From contig CAIPHK010000022.1 in the NCBI GenBank assembly GCA_903864835.1, positions 62,001-126,000 on the forward strand: a stretch of DNA of 64,000 nt, in the 5' to 3' direction. Shown one piece after another: positions 36,214 through 45,567 of this stretch. The notes under the pieces were generated by a model. It was not told where the DNA came from and did not search any database. It was given only the letters and a program-made list of their open reading frames with translations. How positions within the stretch are numbered: the stretch's first letter is position 1; each line of letters begins with the position of its first letter. Position numbers and translations under genes: made by a program. This stretch comes from an uncultured bacterium. Its GTDB lineage: Bacteria; Margulisbacteria; Marinamargulisbacteria; SXXA01.

Positions 36214-36714
36214 ATGGCCATCCATTACCCGTATGAGTGTGCAGAAGAAAAAGACCTAATTCAAATCCCTCTGGCGTACTGCCGGAACCAACGCCATTTT
36301 TATTGCCACAGAGATACTCTCCCCGCATTTATTTCCCTATGCGACGCCGCTAAAATAGTCGACATTCACCTCGTCGTTATTTCTGGATTTAGAGACCTAG
36401 CATTTCAAACTGAACTCTATGAGGATGCCCAACGCCGCCACGGTGTCGAAAGTGCGAGTCTCTGGGTCGCCCCGTCGGGACATTCGGAACATCACACCGG
36501 ATACGCATTGGATCTGGCAGACAAAAATCATCCCGAAACTGACGACGAACCTGGGTTTGAAAGCACCCCCGCCGCAGCATGGCTATTGGCCAATGCCCCC
36601 TCACACGGATTTGAATTATCCTTCCCAAAAGACAACCTCCAAGGTGTCGGATACGAGCCTTGGCATTGGCGATTTTGTGGCACTCCAACGGCTCGAAAGC
36701 GGTTTCACAATTAA
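36214..36714 (+). CDS. VanY-family D-Ala-D-Ala carboxypeptidase-like protein (M15B)
   Basis: 166 residues. The M15 zinc site is intact: [11 protein letters not shown] (S91, H93, D100) and GYEPWHWRF (E148, H151). [14 protein letters not shown] is the supporting substrate segment. These metallopeptidases trim the terminal D-alanine of peptidoglycan peptides. There is no signal peptide or membrane helix, which is unusual for an enzyme acting on the wall. It may act on cytoplasmic precursors, as VanX does, or use another export route. It lies just ahead of ftsZ. Confidence 0.88.
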   Translation: MAIHYPYECAEEKDLIQIPLAYCRNQRHFYCHRDTLPAFISLCDAAKIVDIHLVVISGFRDLAFQTELYEDAQRRHGVESASLWVAPSGHSEHHTGYALDLADKNHPETDDEPGFESTPAAAWLLANAPSHGFELSFPKDNLQGVGYEPWHWRFCGTPTARKRFHN

Positions 36715-36776
36715 AGGTCCGTCTGATACACTCGTACAACTTTATTGGTCGTGTCACTTTCTCTAAGGAGTCTGCT

Positions 36777-37961
36777 TTGTCTTCTGATAGCTTGAAACAA
36801 TTTGCAAAAATAGTCGTCATGGGCGTCGGTGGTGGCGGCGGAAATGCTGTCAATCGAATGATCGGCTCAGGCGTTCGCGGCGTCGAATTTTGTGTCATTA
36901 ATACCGACATTCAGTCATTGAATGTTTCCCTCGCTGAAAACAAACTTCAGATCGGCACAAAATTAACTAAAGGGTTGGGTGGCGGTGCTATTCCAGCAGT
37001 CGGCGAACAAGCCGCAAAAGAAAGCAAAGAAGATATCGAATCCGTATTGCAAGGTGCAGATATGGTATTTATCACCGCGGGCATGGGTGGCGGAACTGGA
37101 ACCGGTGCAGCCCCTGTCGTTGCAAAAATCGCGAAGGACTTAGGCGCTTTAACAATAGGCGTTGTCACCAAACCATTTCGATTTGAAGGGCCCGTCCGTA
37201 ATCGTCAGGCGGACGAAGGATTAAAGCGGCTACGGGAACAGGTTGACGCGTTAATTGTCATTCCGAATGACAAATTGCTTCAAGTTGTTCAACGGATGAC
37301 CTCCATGTTGGATGCATTCCGCATTGCAGACGATGTGTTGCGTCAAGGTGTTCAAGGGATTGCCGACCTTATCACGGTTCCTGGATTGATCAATTTGGAC
37401 TTTGCCGACGTCAAAACAATTATGTTGAACTCAGGATCAGCGATGATGGGAATCGGCCGGGCCAGTGGGGAAAACCGGGCAGTAGAAGCCGCCAACCAAG
37501 CCATTGCATCTCCGTTATTAGAAGAAACGATTCACGGCGCCACCGGTGTTATTTTAAACATTACCGGCGGTGAGGATTTATCGTTACATGAAGTCCATAA
37601 TGCGGCAGATGTAATCTATGGTGCAGTAGACCCCGATGCCAACATCTTGTTTGGCTCCGTTATCGACGAAAACATGAAAGACTCTATTATGGTAACGGTT
37701 ATTGCCACTGGATTCCGTCGCCAAGCGACACCGTTACACCGGGAATCTGACGGCGTTGAAAACAATGTGCCCATAATGGCCTCGGTTTCCGTCAACCTTC
37801 ATACGAACGAAGAAGCTCCAGTCGGCGCCAAGGATGCGCTTACGGGCTCTCCTGCGGAGGAAAAGCGAGAAGAACGTAGCGGATCTTCGTTTTTCAAGTT
37901 TGATTCGCGGGATGAAGAGTACGACCTCGACGTTCCTTCATTCCTTCGAAACGTAAACTAA
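36777..37961 (+). CDS. ftsZ: Cell division GTPase FtsZ
   Basis: 394 residues starting at TTG 36777. AAGGAG (36765-36770) six bases upstream decides this, and an ATG start at 36660 would overlap the previous gene. [17 protein letters not shown] and [15 protein letters not shown] are the GTP-binding loops, NFADVKTIM-type [10 protein letters not shown] is the T7-side region, and the final [11 protein letters not shown] is the conserved C-terminal peptide that binds FtsA or other tethers. Neither ftsA nor other dcw genes are adjacent; instead it precedes leucine genes. Confidence 0.97.
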   Translation: MSSDSLKQFAKIVVMGVGGGGGNAVNRMIGSGVRGVEFCVINTDIQSLNVSLAENKLQIGTKLTKGLGGGAIPAVGEQAAKESKEDIESVLQGADMVFITAGMGGGTGTGAAPVVAKIAKDLGALTIGVVTKPFRFEGPVRNRQADEGLKRLREQVDALIVIPNDKLLQVVQRMTSMLDAFRIADDVLRQGVQGIADLITVPGLINLDFADVKTIMLNSGSAMMGIGRASGENRAVEAANQAIASPLLEETIHGATGVILNITGGEDLSLHEVHNAADVIYGAVDPDANILFGSVIDENMKDSIMVTVIATGFRRQATPLHRESDGVENNVPIMASVSVNLHTNEEAPVGAKDALTGSPAEEKREERSGSSFFKFDSRDEEYDLDVPSFLRNVN

Positions 37962-37983
37962 TCTCAGCAGGAGAGTTGATCTA

Positions 37984-38011
37984 AAAAAGCCCACCGATCG
38001 GTGGGCTTTTT
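37984..38011. terminator. Intrinsic terminator after ftsZ
   Basis: A perfect palindrome of AAAAAGCCCACCG and CGGTGGGCTTTTT around AT, 22 bases after the ftsZ stop and 34 before leuC. It separates ftsZ from the leucine operon unless read through. Confidence 0.9.
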
Positions 38012-38044
38012 GTTCACCGCAATGATCACCAAGGAGTATCTGTG

Positions 38045-39469
38045 ATGTCTAAACACACTTTGTATGACACGGTGTGGGATTCCCATCGAGTCGCCACATT
38101 ACCATCCGGTCAAGACCAGCTATTGATCGGTTTACATCTAATTCATGAAGTCACCACCCCCCAAGCGTTTGCGGCGTTGCGTGAAAAAGGCCTCACCGTG
38201 GCCTTTCCCCACCGTACATTTGCAACAATGGACCACATTATCCCCACCGACACGATTGCTCGTCCGTATAAAGATTCACAAGCAGAGTCGATGGCTCAGG
38301 CGTTGGAACACAATGTTGCCGAGTATGGGATTCCATTTTTTGGGCCCAGCAGCCAAAAACAAGGGATCGTCCACGTCGTTGGGCCTGAATTGGGGATCAC
38401 ACAACCGGGCATGACTATCGCCTGCGGGGATAGCCATACCAGCACCCATGGTGCGTTTGGGTCCTTAGCATTTGGGATCGGAACTACCGAAGTTCAACAT
38501 GTATTGGAAACCCAATCGTTGGCCTTGAGCCGCTTAAAAGTCCGACGCATTACGTTCGACGGCCCACTGCCTCAGGGAACCTACGCCAAAGACGTTATCC
38601 TGAAAATTATCCAAACATTGGGCGTCAAAGGCGGGATAGGCTACGCCTACGAATTTGGCGGCACTACGTTCGAGGCGATGAGCATGGAAGAACGAATGAC
38701 CGTCTGCAACATGAGTATCGAAGGGGGCGCACGAATTGGCTACATTAACCCCGACGAAACCACCTATGCCTATATCAAAGGCCGACCCTACGCACCCTCC
38801 GATGAAAATTGGGATAAGGCCGTCGCCTATTGGAATTCCATCAAATCGACAGACCAATCCGAATACGATGACGTCGTGCACTTTAACGCCGCCGACCTTG
38901 AACCTATGGTTACTTGGGGGATTACCCCAGGCCAATCCGTTAGTATCAATCAATCCATTCCAACACTTCAGGATATTTCGGAGTCGGATCGAAAAACCAC
39001 CGAAGACGCGTACGCCTATATGAAAATCACCCCGGGACAACCCATCAAAGGACTGAAGGTCAACGTGGTTTTTATTGGATCGTGTACCAATTCAAGGATC
39101 AGCGATCTTCGGGAAGCGGCCCGAATTCTGGAAGGAAAAACTGTCCAGAGCACCGTCCAAACCATCGTTGTCCCCGGTAGCCAGCAAGTCAAAGCCCAAG
39201 CCGAAGCCGAAGGATTGGATCGGATATTCCAAGCCGCCGGGGCTCAGTGGCGTAACGCAGGGTGTAGCATGTGCTTGGCAATGAATCCGGATCAACTGAT
39301 CGGAGACCAGGTATGCGCATCGACCAGCAACCGTAACTTCATGGGCCGCCAAGGCAGCCCGACTGGACGCACTTTATTAATGAGCCCGGCAATGGCCGCT
39401 GCAGCTGCAATTACAGGCTGCGTAACCGACGTTCGCGACATGATATTGGAATTGGGAGAGAAATCATGA
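38045..39469 (+). CDS. leuC: 3-isopropylmalate dehydratase large subunit
   Basis: 474 residues from ATG 38045, with AAGGAG eight bases upstream; a GTG one codon earlier is a possible start. Aconitase-fold motifs are present: [37 protein letters not shown] and [12 protein letters not shown], with cysteines for the 4Fe-4S cluster. [13 protein letters not shown] closes the active site. It acts with LeuD to isomerise 2-isopropylmalate in leucine synthesis. Its TGA overlaps the leuD ATG. Confidence 0.98.
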   Translation: MSKHTLYDTVWDSHRVATLPSGQDQLLIGLHLIHEVTTPQAFAALREKGLTVAFPHRTFATMDHIIPTDTIARPYKDSQAESMAQALEHNVAEYGIPFFGPSSQKQGIVHVVGPELGITQPGMTIACGDSHTSTHGAFGSLAFGIGTTEVQHVLETQSLALSRLKVRRITFDGPLPQGTYAKDVILKIIQTLGVKGGIGYAYEFGGTTFEAMSMEERMTVCNMSIEGGARIGYINPDETTYAYIKGRPYAPSDENWDKAVAYWNSIKSTDQSEYDDVVHFNAADLEPMVTWGITPGQSVSINQSIPTLQDISESDRKTTEDAYAYMKITPGQPIKGLKVNVVFIGSCTNSRISDLREAARILEGKTVQSTVQTIVVPGSQQVKAQAEAEGLDRIFQAAGAQWRNAGCSMCLAMNPDQLIGDQVCASTSNRNFMGRQGSPTGRTLLMSPAMAAAAAITGCVTDVRDMILELGEKS

Positions 39470-40074
39470 CCCCCATTATTACAAAAATCGTAGGCACCGC
39501 CGTCCCAATCATGGGCAACGATATCGACACAGATCGGATTATTCCTGCTCGATTTCTGAAGGAAATTACCTTCGAACAAATGGGGGAGTATCTGTTTGCC
39601 GACGCGCGTTTTGAATCAGACGGGACGCCCAAAGACCATCCGTTGAATACCGAGTCATTTAAAACTGCCACCATTATGGTTGTCGGTCGTAATTTTGGAT
39701 GCGGATCCTCTCGTGAACATGCCCCTCAATCCATCAAACGATATGGCATCCGGGCAATCATCGGGGAGTCATTCTCCGAAATATTTGCGGGCAATTGCAC
39801 GTCCATCGGCGTACCGACGGCAACTGCGTCAGAATCAACCATTCAGGCTCTCCAAGAATGTATCACGGCGCATCCAACCACCGTAATTACCATCGATCTC
39901 GACACCAGGGAAGTCTCCGCAGGAGATCGAAAATTCCCTATTGCCCTCCCCGATTCCCGTAGGCATTCCTTTGTAACCGGAACCTGGGATTCCGCCGCGT
40001 TATTGCTGAGCAACCTCGATAAAGTCCGACACACCGCCAATCAGTTGCCCTACATTACAGGATTTAACAACTAA
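39466..40074 (+). CDS. leuD: 3-isopropylmalate dehydratase small subunit
   Basis: 202 residues, beginning in an ATGA overlap with leu[18 protein letters not shown] is the N-terminal signature, and [19 protein letters not shown] is the conserved substrate loop of the swivel domain. ISGESF-type [14 protein letters not shown] follows. It is the partner of LeuC. Confidence 0.97.
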   Translation: MTPIITKIVGTAVPIMGNDIDTDRIIPARFLKEITFEQMGEYLFADARFESDGTPKDHPLNTESFKTATIMVVGRNFGCGSSREHAPQSIKRYGIRAIIGESFSEIFAGNCTSIGVPTATASESTIQALQECITAHPTTVITIDLDTREVSAGDRKFPIALPDSRRHSFVTGTWDSAALLLSNLDKVRHTANQLPYITGFNN

Positions 40075-41493
40075 ATGATTCCTGTTGATCAGATCAAAAA
40101 GGTCCTGATCATCCGTCCCGACGCCATTGGGGATATGGTGCTGACGTTGCCTTGTATTCGGGCCATCAAGGCCAAATATCCCCATTGGCACGTGGCGGTC
40201 CTTGCCTCGCCATATAACGCCCGAATTATTCGCCATATCCCTGAAATCGATGAAATTATATTGGACTGGAAAAAAGATAATAAAATCCATTCAATATTGG
40301 ATCGACTCCGGTATATCAAGTATCTCAAACTCCAAAATTTTGACCTTGCCATCCATTTTTATTCTGAAACGGAGACCGTCTGGACCAGTGTATTCTCTGG
40401 CATCCCCTACCATATCGGCGACACTGCAAAGCTCGGACTTTGGCCTGTATTTCGAAAACATGGCACCTTCCTCAAAACATTTGATCAAACTAAGCACGTG
40501 GTCGAATATAATTTCCACCTTTTAAAAAGCATCGGAATTACCCTAGATGCCACTCAACCACTGAATCTCCCCGTACCCGATGAGTATAAAACAAAGGGGG
40601 AACGACTCCTCGATGCCGCCGGACGACGTGAAAACGTCCCGCTAATCGGGATCCAAATTGGCGTCGGATTTGGAAACCGCGCCATCGAACCCGAAAAATA
40701 TGCCGACTACATCAACCTACTCCGAGCCGAACGAGACATCGACATCTGCATCACACCATTTTCTGAGAAAGAGAAAGTATTTTCCGCCCGATTTGTAAAC
40801 CGAGTAAATGGCCCAATCCTTACCATCCCCGATACCCCCATCACCGACTTGATGGGAATCATCGCTCACTATGAGGTCTTTGTCAGCGTCGACACCGGCC
40901 CGTTTCACATCGGTGCCGGCATCGGCATTCCCATGTTGGCCATCTTCCCGTCGCGAAAAGTAAAACCCACCCGATGGGCCCCTTGGCGGAACCGCCATTT
41001 TATTGTCCGGGAAAGCCAAAGTTGCCCACATTTCTGCCCCCACGAAGGCTGTATTCTTACTGTGTGCTCCGATGCCATCCTTATCCGAGATATGGTCGAT
41101 AAAACCAAGCGGTTGTTAGCCGGAGGCGGAATAGAAACGCCCGAGGCCCAATTCAAAGAATGGTTTGCCCGAAGCATGTCCGTACTGATTCTCGACTCCC
41201 CCACTACAACCATAGCTGCCGCTCACTTTGAAACGATGCTCCAGTCCAAGGGCATCCGAGTCATCCGGAAATCCTTCAAAACTCCCGGATTATCCAAGAT
41301 TCTTTTAGAAAACGACGTCACCATCATCCACAACTTCAGCCAGAAAAAACGACTTAAACTCAGCATTATTGCGCGAATTGCGTCGTTGAAATTATTTAAT
41401 CCGCCCCTTATCATCAACACCCCGTGGGACGTACAAGACCAGCCCCCCGTCGAACATCAATACCGCATCGCCTTCGAAGCTAAGGCATTTTAG
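40075..41493 (+). CDS. GT9-family glycosyltransferase (heptosyltransferase-like) with C-terminal extension
   Basis: 472 residues; ATG follows the leuD stop with no gap. KVLIIRPDAIGDMVLTLPCIRAIK at the N-terminus and VSVDTGPFHIGAGIGIPMLAIF near residues 274-295 are the GT9 motifs of ADP-heptose:LPS heptosyltransferases. The usual family length is about 330-350; here some 110 further residues follow, from about SMSVLILDSP, resembling a second Rossmann-like half without known motifs. It suggests a diderm envelope with lipopolysaccharide or a related glycan. Confidence 0.88.
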   Translation: MIPVDQIKKVLIIRPDAIGDMVLTLPCIRAIKAKYPHWHVAVLASPYNARIIRHIPEIDEIILDWKKDNKIHSILDRLRYIKYLKLQNFDLAIHFYSETETVWTSVFSGIPYHIGDTAKLGLWPVFRKHGTFLKTFDQTKHVVEYNFHLLKSIGITLDATQPLNLPVPDEYKTKGERLLDAAGRRENVPLIGIQIGVGFGNRAIEPEKYADYINLLRAERDIDICITPFSEKEKVFSARFVNRVNGPILTIPDTPITDLMGIIAHYEVFVSVDTGPFHIGAGIGIPMLAIFPSRKVKPTRWAPWRNRHFIVRESQSCPHFCPHEGCILTVCSDAILIRDMVDKTKRLLAGGGIETPEAQFKEWFARSMSVLILDSPTTTIAAAHFETMLQSKGIRVIRKSFKTPGLSKILLENDVTIIHNFSQKKRLKLSIIARIASLKLFNPPLIINTPWDVQDQPPVEHQYRIAFEAKAF

Positions 41494-41500
41494 GATATCC

Positions 41501-41899
41501 ATGACAGACATTCTTATCCCCGGATCTCCGGGTGAACTGGTTGATAAAATCACCATTTTGGAACTCAAATTGAATCATATTCAAGACCCAGAAAAACGGA
41601 CCAACATTGAATATGAGCTCCATCAATTGACCACTGTTTTTGGGACCCACGTCCCAAATACCCCGACAATCCATACGCTAAAAACCGCCCTAAAATCCGT
41701 TAATCAGCAATTGTGGACCATTGAAGACGACATTCGTATTTGTGAACGGCACCAGGATTTTGGCCCTCGATTTATTGAATTGGCGCGGGCGGTATATATC
41801 ACCAACGACCAACGTGCCGCGATCAAAAAAGACATTAATCTCCATCTCAACTCTGCGATTGTCGAAGAAAAATCGTATCAATCCTATCGTCCGGTATGA
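41501..41899 (+). CDS. DUF6165-like small protein
   Basis: 132 residues. The start IPGSPGELVDKITILELKLNHI resembles the DUF6165 family, small helical proteins often found next to glycosyltransferases. The rest is helical, with a conserved-looking LWTIEDDIRICE and FIELARAVYITND. It sits seven bases after the GT9 gene and overlaps the methyltransferase gene by four bases. The function is unknown; the neighbourhood suggests a link with glycan synthesis. Confidence 0.65.
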   Translation: MTDILIPGSPGELVDKITILELKLNHIQDPEKRTNIEYELHQLTTVFGTHVPNTPTIHTLKTALKSVNQQLWTIEDDIRICERHQDFGPRFIELARAVYITNDQRAAIKKDINLHLNSAIVEEKSYQSYRPV

Positions 41900-42567
41900 C
41901 CACCCCGATTACCACCGAGCGACTAGAAAAACTACGCCGCTTGGTCCAAAATCGCCAACAAGACGTCGTTCTTGTCCTGGAAGATATCCACGACCCCCAC
42001 AATGCGGAAGCGGCGTTTAGATCGTGCGATGCGTTTGGAATCCAAACGGTCCATTTAATTTTTGAGCAGCAATCTCCGTTCAATCCACGTAAGGTCGGAA
42101 AATCAACGTCATCCTCCGCCAATAAATGGCTCGATTTTATCACCCATCGCACCACCCAATCCGCGATTGATCAGCTTAAACAAGAGGGCTACACCTCGGT
42201 AGCCACCACGTTGAGAGACGACGCCATCTCAATATTCGATATCGATTTTAAGCCTGGAAAATGGGCCATTTGGATTGGAAACGAACATCGAGGGTTATCC
42301 GATCGCGCCCAAGTCCAATGCGAAATGGCCATCAAAATCCCGATGGCCGGGTTGGTTCAAAGTCTCAATCTCTCAGTCACCGCCGCACTAATAATGTACG
42401 AAATTACCCGACAACGCGTCGCCAGCGGTACGGATTTCAAACTCGATACGGACCAACAGTCCCTGCTGTTAGAGTCCATCATTTCAAGAACTCGTCGCGT
42501 AAAAACCCCACCCAAAATCGCCGCAGGCTCGGTCCCAACCCTAGGCAAGTTTGGATCAGACGAATGA
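41896..42567 (+). CDS. trmH: SpoU-family tRNA/rRNA 2'-O-methyltransferase, TrmH-like
   Basis: 223 residues. LVLEDIHDPHNAEAAFRSCDAFG, AIWIGNEHRGLSD and IPMAGLVQSLNLSVTAALIMYE are the three SPOUT motifs, and the order and short N-terminus match TrmH, which methylates guanosine 18 of tRNA. The IHDPHNAEA form is typical of TrmH. It overlaps its neighbours by four bases on both sides. Confidence 0.88.
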   Translation: MTTPITTERLEKLRRLVQNRQQDVVLVLEDIHDPHNAEAAFRSCDAFGIQTVHLIFEQQSPFNPRKVGKSTSSSANKWLDFITHRTTQSAIDQLKQEGYTSVATTLRDDAISIFDIDFKPGKWAIWIGNEHRGLSDRAQVQCEMAIKIPMAGLVQSLNLSVTAALIMYEITRQRVASGTDFKLDTDQQSLLLESIISRTRRVKTPPKIAAGSVPTLGKFGSDE

Positions 42568-43226
42568 CTTCCATTAAACTCGTGGTATTCGATCTCGATG
42601 GCACTTTGATCGATACCATTGATGACATCGGCCATGCGCTCAACTCCACCCTTCACCACTACCAACTTCCCCCACTATCACGGCATGAAGTGATGGATGC
42701 GATCGGAGATGGCGTCGACGACATGCTTCGCTCGGCAATCCGACATTCCACCACTATTAATCTTTCAGAATTCAGAAATCGATATCGAGACCACTATCGT
42801 TCTCAAATAGACGCCCATAGCCGGCTATATGACGGGGTAGGCGATATTCTTGCCTATTTGCATAGCGTCGGCATCAAAATGGCCATCCTGACGAATAAGC
42901 CCGAAACACCGGCCCGACGCCTTGCCACCTTGTTCAAAATTGATCACTACTTTCACGTCATTGCTGGGCCAGATACCTATGACGCGCAGAAACCCAGCCC
43001 CGTCGGACTCCAAGCGATTATCCGCGCCACCGAAGCGAGCCCATCTAACACGGTAATGATTGGCGATGGGGACACCGATATCCTAACGGGCCAAGGCGCC
43101 GGAACACGAACGATATCATTAGCCTATGGATACCGAACGGCGACCGTCCTCGCGGCACTAAATCCCGATGCGCTGGTCCATTCAATGCCCGCCGCTCAAC
43201 AGGTACTGGCCAACTGGATTAACTGA
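42564..43226 (+). CDS. gph: HAD-superfamily phosphatase, phosphoglycolate phosphatase type
   Basis: 220 residues from ATG 42564 in an ATGA overlap with trmH. VVFDLDGTLIDTIDDI carries the nucleophilic aspartate, LTNKPETPARRL the second motif, and QKPSPVGL with MIGDGDTDILTGQGAG motifs III and IV. It resembles Gph, which hydrolyses 2-phosphoglycolate from DNA repair or oxidation. Other small phosphate substrates are possible. Confidence 0.88.
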   Translation: MTSIKLVVFDLDGTLIDTIDDIGHALNSTLHHYQLPPLSRHEVMDAIGDGVDDMLRSAIRHSTTINLSEFRNRYRDHYRSQIDAHSRLYDGVGDILAYLHSVGIKMAILTNKPETPARRLATLFKIDHYFHVIAGPDTYDAQKPSPVGLQAIIRATEASPSNTVMIGDGDTDILTGQGAGTRTISLAYGYRTATVLAALNPDALVHSMPAAQQVLANWIN

Positions 43227-43249
43227 CCGGTTACTCAGCCCCTCCCCGA

Positions 43250-44206
43250 TTAGTCCCCAAAAATATTAAACAGCCCCCCTTTTCGGGGAGATCCTTCGTA
43301 GGGGTGCTTGGCGAGTAGCGGTTTTGCAACTGCACGAAACGCTGCATTTCTCGTGGCCAACCGATGAATGGTCGGCAAAATTGGGTCAGGTCCTATCATT
43401 TCAATTAAATATATTAACTTATCTACCGGCGCATCGGTCTCCATCAGTCCTTTTACCAAGTAGGTCAGCATCGGCTTCCCCAATTTAAGAATCACTTGCT
43501 CCGCCAAATTACGAAGGTTCGGGCTTCCTTTTTTAAGGGCCGTCACTAAAACGGGAAACGCGCGTTTCTCCCCCATTTGGTTCAATGCCATAATCACGCA
43601 TCGCTTCAGTTGGGAATGCTTGTACAAACGAATCAATTGGGGAATTGCTTTGATGACCTTACCCTGGCCCATAATAATGATAAGGGGCTTTTGAACATCT
43701 GAATTTGAAATCAAATCAAGCAAGACTTCGTCCCGGTCCTCAGCCCCAATGTCGTACACCGCATATACAATCCGATTGGCGGACACCCAATCTCGCAATG
43801 TAAAGTCTTTGACCATATAGGGAACCGCCCGTTCCCCAAAATGAGAAATAATCAATGAGATATGACGACGCACACTAAAATGAGGGTGTGCAAACTGAGT
43901 CGCCAAATACGAACATACCTCTGGCCCGAACTTTACCAGCGCCTTTATTGCATTTTTGCGAACATGAAAGTCCCGGTCTTTAAGCAACCGAGTCAACGAC
44001 GGAATTGCAGTTGGATTCTTTAATTCTCCAAGCTTTTCAGCAACACACCACCGGATCACCCACTCACGATCCTCTAGCAATCGTATCAAAAGGGGCACGA
44101 TCTCCGGGTCGTTCAGCAGCTTCAATTCCAAAATAGCATCCCACCGAGTCTCCTCGGAGCGAAGCATTTTAACCAAATGATTTAATTGAGCTTCAAGTTC
44201 TTTCAT
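43250..44206 (-). CDS. HEAT-repeat protein
   Basis: 318 residues made largely of HEAT-like helical pairs: EIVPLLIRLLEDREWVIRW, AIPSLTRLLKDRDFHVRKN and similar units recur about every 31 residues. There is no signal peptide. HEAT solenoids are protein-binding scaffolds. Its ATG overlaps the radA stop, so it is the third gene of a clpC-radA transcript. Confidence 0.88.
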   Translation of the reverse strand: MKELEAQLNHLVKMLRSEETRWDAILELKLLNDPEIVPLLIRLLEDREWVIRWCVAEKLGELKNPTAIPSLTRLLKDRDFHVRKNAIKALVKFGPEVCSYLATQFAHPHFSVRRHISLIISHFGERAVPYMVKDFTLRDWVSANRIVYAVYDIGAEDRDEVLLDLISNSDVQKPLIIIMGQGKVIKAIPQLIRLYKHSQLKRCVIMALNQMGEKRAFPVLVTALKKGSPNLRNLAEQVILKLGKPMLTYLVKGLMETDAPVDKLIYLIEMIGPDPILPTIHRLATRNAAFRAVAKPLLAKHPYEGSPRKGGLFNIFGD

Positions 44207-45567
44207 GAATTTATACTTACTAACCGGCGTAATGCATCCTGCACAGACTCTACCGGAACCAAGGCTACTTTGCCAGACACCACTCCGGTAATATTACGCT
44301 GAGGGACTATACATCCATCAAATCCCAACTTTTCTAATTCCATCAATCGTCTCTCAAACTGAGGAACGGGTCGAATCTCACCCGTCAGCCCCACTTCGCC
44401 GAGAACCCCAATACGCCCCGAAATTGGAAGGTCCTGAGCAGAAGAAAACATCGCTAAAACTACCCCTAAATCAAGCGCTGGCTCGCTGGTTTTATACCCA
44501 CCCACGATATTAAGAATAACGTCTTTAGATGATAATTTAAGACCAACAATTTTTTCAACGGCCGCAATCAGCAAATTGGCACGATTCGTATCCACCCCAA
44601 GAATGGTTCGTCGTCCCATTCCATACCCGGTATCCACAACCAACGCTTGAACTTCGACCAGAAATATCCGGCTACCCTCCGCCACAGGAACGACCATGGA
44701 CCCCGGATTTTTTAACGTCGTTTCATCAATAAAAAGCCCCGATGGATTCGCCACTTCAACAAGGCCTTCTTCTTGCATTTCAAATACGCCGATTTCACGG
44801 GTACCCGAATACCGATTTTTAAATGACCGCAACAAGCGATAGTGAAACCCACTCTCACCTTCAAAATACAAAATAACGTCGACCAAATGCTCTAAAACCT
44901 TAGGGCCGGCCAACGCGCCATCCTTTGTAATATGTCCCACAACAATCCCGGCCGCTCCCATTATCTTAAGCTTTTTAATCAATTCCGACGCACAGAATCT
45001 AACTTGATTAACGGTCCCTGATACCGAAGGAATCTCGGGATGGGCGACCACCTGGATAGAATCCAAAATCACCAAATCAGGCTTAATCTCGTCAATGGTA
45101 TTTAAGATACCGAGCATATCTGTCTCGGATGACACATACAATTGATCGGACAAGGTTCCCAATCGATCCGATCGCAACCGGACCTGATTCAATGACTCCT
45201 CACCCGTCACGTACAACACTCGATGGGCGAGAGCGACACGTGCCGCAATTTGCAGGCAAATAGTCGACTTTCCAATACCGGGCTCCCCACCCAACAGAAT
45301 CACCGATCCAGCGACGATTCCTTTTCCCAGTACCCGATCAAATTCTTTAATCCCAGTCGGGATAATAGTATCTGCGTGAAATTCAACACTGGAGATCGGT
45401 ACAGCCCGTCCCCCGATAAGTGTCGCAGCCCCGCGATCCCGCCGAGCTACGACACTGGTTTCCGACAACGTATTCCATTCTCCGCAGTCGGCACACTGCC
45501 CCGCCCAACGGAGGAAATGTGCCCCACATGAGGTACAGACGTATTGAATAGCCGTGGGCTTAGCCAC
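44203..45567 (-). CDS. radA: DNA repair protein RadA
   Basis: 454 residues. The N-terminal zinc finger has CTSCGAHFLRW and CADCGEWNT, the RecA-like core has the Walker A motif GGEPGIGKST, and LVILDSIQV is Walker B. The RadA-specific motif is KNRYSGTREIGVFEM where most have KNRFG. The C-terminal Lon-like domain has ALDLGVVLAMFSS. RadA promotes branch migration in recombination. It overlaps clpC by eight bases, as in Firmicutes clpC operons. Confidence 0.96.
   Translation of the reverse strand: MAKPTAIQYVCTSCGAHFLRWAGQCADCGEWNTLSETSVVARRDRGAATLIGGRAVPISSVEFHADTIIPTGIKEFDRVLGKGIVAGSVILLGGEPGIGKSTICLQIAARVALAHRVLYVTGEESLNQVRLRSDRLGTLSDQLYVSSETDMLGILNTIDEIKPDLVILDSIQVVAHPEIPSVSGTVNQVRFCASELIKKLKIMGAAGIVVGHITKDGALAGPKVLEHLVDVILYFEGESGFHYRLLRSFKNRYSGTREIGVFEMQEEGLVEVANPSGLFIDETTLKNPGSMVVPVAEGSRIFLVEVQALVVDTGYGMGRRTILGVDTNRANLLIAAVEKIVGLKLSSKDVILNIVGGYKTSEPALDLGVVLAMFSSAQDLPISGRIGVLGEVGLTGEIRPVPQFERRLMELEKLGFDGCIVPQRNITGVVSGKVALVPVESVQDALRRLVSINS

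Noticed and set aside
36660-36776. Longer ATG start for FtsZ
   Set aside because: It would overlap the VanY-like gene, and AAGGAG directly precedes TTG 36777, where FtsZ homology begins.
42261-42563. N-terminal extension of the HAD phosphatase
   Set aside because: The extension overlaps the TrmH motif region in another phase; ATG 42564 in an ATGA overlap begins exactly at the HAD motif.
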